A stretch of DNA of 5,605 nt from Sphingomonas sp. Lineage in GTDB: Bacteria; Pseudomonadota; Alphaproteobacteria; Sphingomonadales; Sphingomonadaceae. The stretch lies in the NCBI GenBank assembly GCA_030146605.1, contig JASLBO010000443.1, forward strand, positions 1 to 5,605, read 5' to 3'. The position numbers were made by a program, and so were the translations under genes. A model generated the notes under the pieces. The model did not search any database. It was given only the letters and a program-made list of their open reading frames with translations, and had not been told where the DNA came from. Of this stretch, positions 1 through 5,216 are shown piece after piece; position 1 is the first letter of the stretch; the number at the start of each line of letters is the position of its first letter.

Positions 1-1
1 C

Positions 2-877
2 ACGACGGCACATGACCGGATCGCGGCCTTGCGCCGCATGCACCCGCTATACCAGGGGCTGCGCGCCGCGCTCGTCGACTATCGCCTGACCGGCCATAAC
101 CCGTCGCAACTCACTGGCAAGGAATATGAGAAGCGCCTGCTGCGCAACATGGATCGGCTGCGGGTGCTCCCTGCCAACCCGGCGCAACGCCACATACTCG
201 TCGACACCGTTTCCGCCCGCTTGTGGCTGTATGAGGGCGGTGCTCCGGTTGATACGATGCGCGTGATTGTGGGCAAACAGCAGATGCAGATGCAGACGCC
301 ATCGCTGGCCGGGCTGATCCGTTTTGTTGTCTTGCGGCCTTATTGGAACTTGCCACCCGACCTGACGCGCCAGCGCGCCGCGCGGGCGGTGCAGGAAGGG
401 ACCGGCTTTCTGGATCGCGAACGCCTGGAGTTGCTCTCGGGCTGGGAGCCCGACGCGCGCGTGCTCGATCCGCAGGAGGTGGACTGGCCCGCTGTTGCAG
501 CTGGCGCCCAGTTGGTCCGGATGCGGCAATTGCCCGGACCCGAGAACATGATGGGGGCGATGAAGTTCATGCTGCCGAACAGGCTTGGCATCTATCTTCA
601 CGACACGCCCGACAAGGGATCCTTTGCCCGGAAGGATCGGCGGCTGAGCTCCGGTTGCGTACGAGTCGAAGACGCTGCGCGGCTGTTCCGCTGGCTACTT
701 GGCCGACCGGCGTCGACGCCGACCGGCGCGCCCGAACAGAAGGTCGCGCTGGAGGCGCCGGTCCCGGTATACATCGTCCGTCTCACCGCTCTCGCGGAAG
801 GTGGCGAGGTCAAATTGCAGCAAGATCTCTATGACGGCGACCACCGATCCGACGAAGGCCGATTCGGCTTCGGTTAA
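2..877 (+). CDS. L,D-transpeptidase, YkuD domain, YcbB/LdtD type (5' end cut off by window)
   Basis: This gene makes a peptidoglycan L,D-transpeptidase, a periplasmic enzyme that forms 3-3 cross-links or attaches proteins to the wall. The frame is open to the left edge, so the true start lies outside; the TTG at 29 is only the first in-window start-like codon. Numbering from that TTG, a strand-rich entry to the catalytic domain (RHILVDTVSARLWLYEGG, residues 54-71) is followed by TPSL...RPYWNLPP near 90-110. The catalytic signature is IYLHDTPDKGSF (His191) followed by RRLSSGCVRVEDA (Cys210). The SSGC form, with HDTP ahead of it, is the hallmark of the YcbB/LdtD branch. The end VKLQQDLYDGD matches the usual C-terminus, so the 3' end is complete. 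About 290 residues are visible; family members run to 500-600 with N-terminal peptidoglycan-binding parts, expected upstream. Family assignment is firm; the exact substrate is inferred. Confidence 0.92.
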   Translation, partial: TTAHDRIAALRRMHPLYQGLRAALVDYRLTGHNPSQLTGKEYEKRLLRNMDRLRVLPANPAQRHILVDTVSARLWLYEGGAPVDTMRVIVGKQQMQMQTPSLAGLIRFVVLRPYWNLPPDLTRQRAARAVQEGTGFLDRERLELLSGWEPDARVLDPQEVDWPAVAAGAQLVRMRQLPGPENMMGAMKFMLPNRLGIYLHDTPDKGSFARKDRRLSSGCVRVEDAARLFRWLLGRPASTPTGAPEQKVALEAPVPVYIVRLTALAEGGEVKLQQDLYDGDHRSDEGRFGFG

Positions 878-1162
878 ACCAAAGAATCGGGGCGGATGGA
901 GACTATCGGATGAAGGAGACGACCGCAGCGAAACGCTTGCGTCAATCGCTCTTCTCGCGATCCTGACGGACCACGCCGGGTTCCTATGGGCCGGCCTTTT
1001 CCCCGCACTCGCTAAGCCTCGTCCCCGGCGAACCGTGCCGCGATATCGCGACGCAGATAGCCACCAATATCGTAGCTTGGACGCTGATTCGGTTTCGCTG
1101 CTTTCTTGAAGGTAGCGGTGTTGCCATGCCACGACAGCGTCGGCTGAGGGGGGCGCAGTGTC
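878..1162. other. Convergent intergenic region without a convincing gene
   Basis: This region lies between the ends of the L,D-transpeptidase gene (+) and the 420-aa gene (-). I see no strong hairpin followed by a T-run that would serve as a terminator; the nearest thing is a short GGCCGGCC palindrome followed by TTTT near 991-1000. Two weak coding signals are present: an 18-codon ORF at 910 with a well-placed GGAG, and a start-less open frame on the minus strand ending at 1012. Both are described as findings. Confidence 0.5.
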
Positions 1163-2425
1163 TCACGGCTGGGTACTTCGGGCCGTGCCTTGCCGGATCA
1201 CATGAGCGGCGTACACGAAGGCGGCACCAGCGCCGTAAATCTCCTGGCCGACCTGCCCTGCGGGCCTGCCATCTGGATAGAGGTCCTCCAGAGGGAACGA
1301 CAGCGTCCGGTCTATGACGCCCGATTCCTGCTGCCCCGACAGGATGTCGGCGGGGAGCATTTCGGGGTAGTAAAACCAGCCGCGATGCATGGCGTAGCGG
1401 CAGAATTCCCGGGCGAAGGTTCGCGCCGCGGGATCGAGCTCGTTGCCGCCGAGCCGCAGACATTCCTGAAGCGCGAGGAAGCACTCGTAGTCCTCGAAGG
1501 CAGCCACGTAATCGGAATTGTACATGCAGGTAGCGGCCATGAAAGTGGGGTAATGTTCGGCGGCGCGCGCGCGACGTTCGACGAACGGGCAATGATGCAG
1601 CAAATTCGCGAGCCAATAGTAGCCCCGCTCGATCCAGCAGCGCTCGCCCGTCTCCTTCCACAGGCGAAGGCACGCGGCGGCACCCCAGGCAGTCAGATTG
1701 AGCTGATACATCAAGGAAAGGCCCGCCCCGTCCGCGGCTTCGAGCGCAGCGCGGCCTTCGTGGAGATACTGCCCGTCGCCCGTGAGCTCATGCAGCTGCA
1801 TCATGAGGTAGGCGTACAGACCGCCCGCGTCCGTCTCGCCCGGGCGGCCAGCATCCAGTTGCTGGGTCATCACGCGGAAATCGGTGATGTCGTACATGAC
1901 GGGCCAGGCATAAGCGAAGTGGTGCGCTGCCCGGATGCCGTAGCCGACCGATTGCAGCAGCAGCGCGCGAGCTTCCGTGACTTCGTCTATTGCCAGGCGG
2001 GCGAGGTTCGTCATGGGGTGGTAGAGGTACCAGGAGTCCACTGCGTCGAAGTCCTTCTCCAATCCGACGCTGGGAAGGTAGCGGCGGAGTGTGCCGACGC
2101 TCGGATCATAGAAGCGATGGAGGCCTTTCCTTAGATCGGCTTCGAAGGGCAGGGGGGTCCCGCGCGCCGCCGCATAGGTCCTGAGCGTGGCGATCAGCGC
2201 GAGCTGGACCATTGCATCCGGATATTGGCCATTGGGATAGGGCATCACGTAACGGTCGCCATATTGGAGGACCGTAGCCGAGGGCGCGTGCATGAGGTCC
2301 GATAGCGTCCGTTCGGCACGCCATGTCCAGTCGTGCAACTCGGCTTGCGGGAGGGGCATTGCGCGATACGCCGCCATTGTGCGCTCTAAATAGTGCAGCG
2401 CGGTTTCGCCGGTTCCCAAGATCAT
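1163..2425 (-). CDS. Hypothetical protein, predicted (alpha/alpha)-toroid / six-hairpin glycosidase-like
   Basis: The product is 420 aa, with no signal peptide or membrane segment, so probably cytoplasmic. I do not recognise a named family. Successive helical hairpins rich in aromatic and small residues are visible: YPDAMVQLALIATLRTYAAA (68-87), GGLYAYLMMQLHELTGDGQY (201-220), LTAWGAAACLRLWKETGE (244-261) and GYYWLANLLHHC (268-279). A C-terminal GQEIYGAGAAFVYAAHV (393-409) closes the series. This layout resembles (alpha/alpha)6-barrel sugar enzymes such as six-hairpin glycosidases and AGE-type epimerases, so a carbohydrate role is possible but inferred. Possible active-site patches are DSWYLYHP (130-137) and YNSDYVAAFEDYE (302-314). 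The ATG at 2425 was chosen because GGAGGA sits 4 bases upstream. The frame stays open upstream to about 2854, but that part is basic, low in likeness to protein, and antisense to another gene. The gene is divergent from the 2636 gene and convergent with the transpeptidase gene. Confidence 0.82.
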   Translation of the reverse strand: MILGTGETALHYLERTMAAYRAMPLPQAELHDWTWRAERTLSDLMHAPSATVLQYGDRYVMPYPNGQYPDAMVQLALIATLRTYAAARGTPLPFEADLRKGLHRFYDPSVGTLRRYLPSVGLEKDFDAVDSWYLYHPMTNLARLAIDEVTEARALLLQSVGYGIRAAHHFAYAWPVMYDITDFRVMTQQLDAGRPGETDAGGLYAYLMMQLHELTGDGQYLHEGRAALEAADGAGLSLMYQLNLTAWGAAACLRLWKETGERCWIERGYYWLANLLHHCPFVERRARAAEHYPTFMAATCMYNSDYVAAFEDYECFLALQECLRLGGNELDPAARTFAREFCRYAMHRGWFYYPEMLPADILSGQQESGVIDRTLSFPLEDLYPDGRPAGQVGQEIYGAGAAFVYAAHVIRQGTARSTQP

Positions 2426-2429
2426 GCGC

Positions 2430-2435
2430 TCCTCC
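2430..2435 (-). promoter_or_regulatory. Ribosome binding site fixing the start of the 420-aa gene
   Basis: On the minus strand GGAGGA precedes the ATG at 2425 by 4 bases. It decides this start over upstream in-frame starts, such as the ATG near 2854, which overlap the oppositely oriented gene. Confidence 0.8.
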
Positions 2436-2574
2436 GACACGCGAATACGGCTCGGCAACGCCCGCGCGCCAGAATCGCTGCATCGGTTCAAAGGAATAAA
2501 GAAGTGCCAGGTTAACTTAGTATAGGACCGCCTATGAGCTTTGTAGAAATCGATACCGTGCGAGATAAAGTGAA

Positions 2575-2599
2575 GGAAACATTGGAAAAGATGGACGTT
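2575..2599 (+). promoter_or_regulatory. Candidate EcfG (general stress sigma factor) promoter
   Basis: The sequence reads GGAAA, 16 bases, then CGTT. The alphaproteobacterial EcfG consensus is GGAAC-N16/17-CGTT, so this is one mismatch in the -35 box with a perfect -10 and spacing. Transcription would start near 2606, leaving a leader of about 30 bases containing the AGGAG site before the ATG at 2636. If used, it ties the secreted low-complexity protein to the general stress response. The match is short, so chance is possible, but position and spacing agree with the gene start. Confidence 0.55.
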
Positions 2600-2623
2600 G
2601 GCCCGTGTATCTATTTCATCTTC

Positions 2624-2628
2624 AGGAG
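2624..2628 (+). promoter_or_regulatory. Ribosome binding site fixing the start of the secreted protein
   Basis: AGGAG lies 7 bases before the ATG at 2636. This start opens directly onto a signal peptide, which supports it over the in-frame ATG at 2534, 102 bases upstream, whose extension has neither a Shine-Dalgarno nor export features. Confidence 0.85.
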
Positions 2629-2635
2629 AGCTAAC

Positions 2636-3181
2636 ATGCGTAAGCTTTCGGTATTCATCGCGGGCGCTTTGCTCGTCCCGGCAGCGGCCATCGCTCAATC
2701 GACCGGCGGCAGCACGCCTTCGGGAACCACCAGCAGCGGCCAGAGCACTGCCAATCAGCAGGACAGCACCACCAGCGCCTCCGGGGGGCAAAGCAGCACT
2801 TCTGCCACCAGCAATCGGCGCGGCTCGCGCGACCAGAACCGTCGGGCCTCGCAACGCGGCAGCGGCTCGGCCGGCGCCGACGCAAGCGGAGCCATGGGAA
2901 CTACCGGAACGACCGGTGCGGGCACGAGCGCCACTTCCGGGTCTGCGGGAACGGGCACGAGGGACGATTCCCGCCGCACTGGGGCAACCGGCACCTCGAA
3001 CTCCACGGGGTCGGGTACTACCGGCCCGACCGGCCTAGGAACGACCGGCACGACCGCAACCGGCCGCACTACGGGGTCCATAGGCTCGACCGGCACTCCG
3101 GGTTCGACGGACAGCGGGACCACGGGTGCGCCAGGAAGCAGCACCCCCGGCACCACCGGCGGCACTACGCCACCACGCTGA
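2636..3181 (+). CDS. Secreted Gly/Thr/Ser-rich low-complexity (collagen-like) protein
   Basis: The product is 181 aa. Residues 1-20 form a classic Sec signal peptide: basic MRK, hydrophobic LSVFIAGALLVPA, then AIA|QS as a signal peptidase I site. No lipobox or Cys is present, so the mature protein of about 161 aa should be periplasmic or released. Residues 21-60 are Ser/Thr/Gln/Gly-rich. A basic patch, RRGSRDQNRRASQRG (61-75), follows. Residues 84-178 are dominated by Gly-Thr and Gly-X-Y steps such as GTTGTTGAG, TGPTGLG and PGSTDSGTTGAPG. The segment is expected to be disordered or loosely collagen-like, and no catalytic motif is visible. The function is unknown; a matrix, envelope-cushioning or stress-protective role is inference. 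The TGA at 3179-3181 ends it and downstream DNA is degraded, so it appears monocistronic. Low complexity makes homology assignment unreliable. Confidence 0.8.
   Translation: MRKLSVFIAGALLVPAAAIAQSTGGSTPSGTTSSGQSTANQQDSTTSASGGQSSTSATSNRRGSRDQNRRASQRGSGSAGADASGAMGTTGTTGAGTSATSGSAGTGTRDDSRRTGATGTSNSTGSGTTGPTGLGTTGTTATGRTTGSIGSTGTPGSTDSGTTGAPGSSTPGTTGGTTPPR
2885..3169 (+). repeat. Degenerate coding repeat, Gly-Thr / Gly-X-Y units
   Basis: Imperfect short repeats built around ACCGG and ACGACCGG encode GTT, TGT and GxxG steps through the C-terminal half of the secreted protein. Units vary in length and third bases, suggesting slippage-driven expansion followed by divergence. The antisense strand reads as a long Val/Pro-rich open frame, an artefact of this composition. 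Confidence 0.65.
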
Positions 3182-3325
3182 GGCGGGCGCGGGCCGGGCC
3201 ATTTTCCATCCAGGTCGACCAGCGCCCGCTCCTCGTCGACGACGAAAGCGCGGGCATCGTCGGTCCGCCCCGGCGCCTCGCTCAAGGTCACCGGCGGTCT
3301 GCTGGGAGCAATCCGATCGCCCGTA
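3182..3325. other. Non-coding stretch, no recognisable gene
   Basis: This stretch lies between the secreted-protein gene and the thiamine-diphosphate enzyme relic. It has coding-like composition but short, unrecognised translations in every frame, and is probably more eroded DNA. No clear terminator for the upstream gene is visible; a G/C-rich run is followed by only ATTTTCC near 3200. Confidence 0.4.
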
Positions 3326-3487
3326 ACGGTGCGGAAGCTCGTCAAAACCTTGAGCGCGCTCGACGATGATATCGTGTTCGGCCTGCCCGGCAACGGTATC
3401 AACGCGATCACGGAGTCAATCCGGACGTCCTTAACGGCGACGACTAACCGATTTTGCGAATGCCAAACTGAAGGAGAACGGCGATGA
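3326..3487 (+). pseudogene. N-terminal relic of a thiamine-diphosphate enzyme (pyruvate oxidase / acetolactate synthase-like)
   Basis: One frame reads TVRKLVKTLSAL then DDDIVFGLPGNGINAITESI (3326-3421). This matches the start of ThDP-binding enzymes of the POX/ALS family, where a 'tV...lv..L...G...vFGlPGdGiN.i..alr' segment opens the PYR domain. The conserved FGxPGxGIN core is intact, but the 'GV' linker is altered (ALDDD). Likeness stops after about 35 residues, at IRTS, and the frame ends at the TGA at 3485-3487. The catalytic Glu region and all remaining domains (more than 500 residues) are absent. No start codon with a ribosome binding site precedes it. It is therefore a deletion relic, not a working gene. 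The identification rests on one motif. Confidence 0.55.
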
Positions 3488-3624
3488 CCGACCACAAGAA
3501 GAAAGGCGACTTTGACGCAACCCGCAAGCACGATGAAGGGGGCAACAAGAAGCAGGACAATAGCAACAACAACGACAGTCGGACCGGCAACCAAAACGCC
3601 GGCCACGGCGGCCATCGCGGATAG
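3484..3624 (+). CDS. Small hydrophilic Lys/Asn/Gly/His-rich protein (46 aa)
   Basis: The start is well supported: AAGGAG (3471-3476) stands 7 bases before the ATG at 3484, and the frame runs 46 codons to TAG. The protein begins MTDHKKKGDFDATRKHDEGG and continues with an Asn-rich middle (NKKQDNSNNND, 21-31). It ends with a Gly/His/Asn tail (NQNAGHGGHRG). No hydrophobic segment, signal peptide or Cys is present, so it should be soluble and disordered. Composition recalls hydrophilin or KGG-like stress peptides, but the KGG motif itself is absent, so no function is assigned. The ATG overlaps the stop of the upstream relic frame (ATGA), which is probably incidental. It sits among decayed genes yet is itself unbroken, with a good ribosome binding site, which suggests it is kept. 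Confidence 0.68.
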   Translation: MTDHKKKGDFDATRKHDEGGNKKQDNSNNNDSRTGNQNAGHGGHRG

Positions 3625-3703
3625 AACACTGAGATCTAAGCCACCGATTTGACTCGGCCCGACAGCCGCGCCGCGAACCAGACCATCGACCAGCGAGATC
3701 ACG

Positions 3704-3891
3704 ATGTTCGGCAACGACACCAAGCCTTCGTCGTAACCTGGCGCTCCAGCGGTATCGGCTATGAGCAGTTCGCCGAGGACGGCGATGAGGTGGTGATCGC
3801 CGCCGGGAGCGAGGAGCGCCTGCCCAGGCCCGTGCCGCGCTCTCGGCTGGCGCGGCTGCGACAAGGTGAATGGGTGCAATTGCGGAACTGA
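3704..3891 (+). pseudogene. Decayed N-terminus of a second SDR oxidoreductase
   Basis: The frame ending at 3891 contains FVVTWRSSGIGYEQFAEDG then DEVVIAAGSEERL (about 3727-3822). It lines up with a canonical SDR N-terminus of the form VVTGASSGIGYELAR-FAEDG-DVVIAA-EERL. The cofactor loop TGASSGIG has become TWRSSGIG, which one extra T plus one lost base around 3740-3744 would produce. About three residues (ELAR reduced to E) are lost. The likely original start is ATG at 3704 (MFGNDTKP...), now out of frame by one missing base near 3728 and ending at a TAA at 3734. The catalytic Ser-Tyr-Lys part is gone; after 3822 the translation is unrecognisable. It is unlike the intact SDR downstream in detail, so it is a different SDR and not a local duplicate. 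Confidence 0.55.
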
Positions 3892-3948
3892 GCCCCACAC
3901 CGGTCGGCGCGCAGAAGCACCGCGCGGGCCGCGCCCGGCTCGGACGTA

Positions 3949-3954
3949 GAGGAG
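3949..3954 (+). promoter_or_regulatory. Ribosome binding site selecting the GTG start of the SDR gene
   Basis: GAGGAG lies 8 bases before the GTG at 3963. It favours that start over the in-frame ATG at 3870, which has only a poorly spaced AAGGTG and would add 31 residues without family resemblance. Confidence 0.75.
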
Positions 3955-3962
3955 TGACTTTT

Positions 3963-4826
3963 GTGGACACGATCGAAGAGATCAAGCCGCCGCTACCCGG
4001 CCAGCAACAGCCGGTTCCCGGCACCATAGCCGCGATGGACCCCAAGCCCGATCATGGCGAGGAGAGCTACCAGGGCCGCTGCAGGCTGGAGGGCAAGAAG
4101 GCGATCATCACCGGCGGCGACAGCGGCATCGGCCGCGCCGTCGCAATCGCTTATGCGAGGGAAGGCGCCGATGTGCTGATCGCCTATCTGAACGAAGACG
4201 AAGATGCCCAGGACACCGCCCGCTGGATTCAGGAGTCCGGGCGAAAGGCCGTGCTGGTCCCCGGCGACATAGGTTCGGCCGAACACTGCCGCGCGATCGT
4301 CGACAAGGCGGTGGAAGCGTTCGGAGGCATCGACATCCTCGTCAACAACGCAGCGCATCAGATGACGTTCGAGAGGCTCGAGGACATCCCGGAGGAGGAG
4401 TGGGATATGACCTTCCGCACCAATATCCACGCGATGTTCTATCTCGCCAAGGCTGCCGTCCCGCACATGGGAGAAGGTGGCGCGATCATCAACACGACGT
4501 CGGTGAATGCCGACATGCCGAAGCAGACCCTGCTACCTTACGCCACCACCAAGGGCGCAATTCAGAACTTCACCGGCGGCCTTGCCCAGTTGCTTGCAGA
4601 ACGGGGTATCCGAGTGAACTGCGTCGCGCCCGGCCCGGTCTGGACGCCGCTGATCCCCTCGACGATGCCGCCCGAGCAGGTGAAAGAGTTTGGCGCGAGC
4701 TATCCGATCGGGCGCGCGGCGCAACCGAAGGAACTCGCTCCTGTCTATGTCATGTTGGCGACCGACGAGGCGAGCTATGTCTCCGGCGCGACGGTTGCGG
4801 TGACCGGCGGCAAGCCGATCCTGTAG
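3963..4826 (+). CDS. SDR family NAD(P)-dependent oxidoreductase, YghA/YhdF type
   Basis: The product is 287 aa, the usual length for this branch. It has the typical N-terminal extension (PPLPGQQQPVPG...MDPKPDHGEESYQG, 9-38) ahead of the Rossmann fold. Key residues are all present: cofactor loop TGGDSGIG (50-57), NNAA (128-131), Asn154, Ser180 (NTTS), Tyr193 and Lys197 (YATTK), then PGPVWTPLIP (223-232) and a C-terminal VTGGKPIL. Relatives include E. coli YghA, an NADPH-dependent aldehyde reductase, and the B. subtilis general stress protein YhdF. A cytosolic aldehyde/ketone or sugar dehydrogenase is therefore expected; the substrate cannot be read from the sequence. The GTG start is fixed by GAGGAG. 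A GGAAC at 3884 is followed after 16 bases by CGGC, a poor EcfG match. No partner gene is co-directional and intact immediately downstream. Confidence 0.93.
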   Translation: MDTIEEIKPPLPGQQQPVPGTIAAMDPKPDHGEESYQGRCRLEGKKAIITGGDSGIGRAVAIAYAREGADVLIAYLNEDEDAQDTARWIQESGRKAVLVPGDIGSAEHCRAIVDKAVEAFGGIDILVNNAAHQMTFERLEDIPEEEWDMTFRTNIHAMFYLAKAAVPHMGEGGAIINTTSVNADMPKQTLLPYATTKGAIQNFTGGLAQLLAERGIRVNCVAPGPVWTPLIPSTMPPEQVKEFGASYPIGRAAQPKELAPVYVMLATDEASYVSGATVAVTGGKPIL

Positions 4827-4880
4827 TCACAAGATGCGTATCCCATCTCCGGGTAAGACGCTGCACCCTGACGTCCTGGG

Positions 4881-4904
4881 CGCCGGCAAGGAATAAAGCC
4901 GGCG
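4881..4904 (+). terminator. GC-rich hairpin downstream of the SDR gene
   Basis: CGCCGGC (4881-4887) and GCCGGCG (4898-4904) form a perfect 7-bp stem with a 10-base A-rich loop, 54 bases past the SDR stop codon. No T-run follows on the plus strand, so it is at best a weak or RNA-stabilising terminator. Confidence 0.35.
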
Positions 4905-4926
4905 TGCCGATCTCCACCAGTCCCGA

Positions 4927-5202
4927 ATGGCAGCAGCTGGCGCTCTATGCCGCGGCATCGTCGGCGACAAAGTGAGGATCCGCATGAGCCGGGACGGGCA
5001 CTTCGGGCGAAGGTGCGGATCAACGGCATCGAGCCGCCGCATGCTGATCGACAGCGGCGCCACCCTCACTGCACTCTGCTGGCATACGGTCCTGGAGGCG
5101 TCATTTCGGAGCGGCACCAGTCTGTCGCCGATTGTGCTTCAGACCGCCAACGGAGCGGTACCCGCGAATACCGCAACTCTCGGGAGCCGATTACGTTACT
5201 GA
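4927..5202 (+). pseudogene. Frameshifted and truncated retropepsin-like aspartic protease (TIGR02281 type)
   Basis: The main frame gives VGDKVRIRMSRDGHF (to 5004) and, later, RRMLIDSGATLTAL (5035-5076) and PIVLQTANGAVPANTATL. These are the landmarks of the small clan AA aspartic proteases common in alphaproteobacteria, with catalytic Asp in IDSGAT at 5050. Between them the expected linker (GHF-W-A-K-V-R-I-N-G-I-E) is found in another frame at 5007-5033 (AKVRINGIE). One T is missing before 5005 and one C is extra at 5034. A second disturbed patch lies at about 5098-5135, where GVISERHQS appears out of frame. The sequence stops at 5202, before the usual C-terminal half with its conserved NVLGM-like motif. 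The N-terminal membrane anchor is also not recognisable. The continuous 91-codon frame is thus an accidental reopening of a dead gene. Sequencing error is a lesser alternative, made unlikely by the missing C-terminus. Confidence 0.7.
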
Positions 5203-5216
5203 AAATCTTTAGTTTG

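Larger units (their letters stand above)
2426..2635. other. Divergent intergenic region
   Basis: This region separates the 420-aa gene (-) from the secreted-protein gene (+). It is clearly more AT-rich than its surroundings around 2490-2625. It contains the rightward EcfG-like promoter at 2575-2599 and both ribosome binding sites. I could not find a convincing promoter for the leftward gene; a TATACT on the minus strand (2524-2519) lacks a partner -35. An ATG at 2534 is in frame with the secreted-protein gene but has no Shine-Dalgarno and lies upstream of the putative promoter. Confidence 0.6.

Noticed and set aside
343..834. Plus-strand 163-codon frame inside the transpeptidase gene
   Set aside because: It is an Arg/Ala-rich shadow typical of high-GC genes; the overlapping frame carries the full YkuD signature.
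1039..1050. Perfect 12-base palindrome CGCGATATCGCG
   Set aside because: About one 12-base palindrome is expected by chance in a window this size; it has no second copy and no promoter next to it.
1190..2134. Plus-strand open frame of 314 codons
   Set aside because: It is the complement shadow of the 420-aa gene; translation shows no recognisable motif or ribosome binding site.
2519..2524. TATACT on the minus strand as a -10 box for the 420-aa gene
   Set aside because: No acceptable -35 lies 16-18 bases upstream, and it is nearly 100 bases from the start codon.
2534..2635. In-frame upstream ATG that would add 34 residues before the signal peptide
   Set aside because: It has no Shine-Dalgarno, would bury the signal peptide, and lies upstream of the candidate promoter.
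2426..2854. Upstream extension of the 420-aa minus-strand frame to 563 aa
   Set aside because: The extension is antisense to the secreted-protein gene, has no family character, and is overruled by the GGAGGA site in front of the ATG at 2425.
2755..3900. Long minus-strand open frame of 381 codons, rich in Val and Pro
   Set aside because: It is antisense to the signal-peptide protein, the 46-aa gene and the relics. Its composition mirrors the Gly/Thr repeats read backwards, it shows no motif, and it has no convincing start.
3884..3908. GGAAC-N16-CGGC upstream of the SDR gene as an EcfG promoter
   Set aside because: Two of the four -10 bases mismatch, which is too weak to call.
3993..4466. Minus-strand 157-codon frame across the SDR gene
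   Set aside because: It is a shadow of a strongly supported SDR coding sequence.
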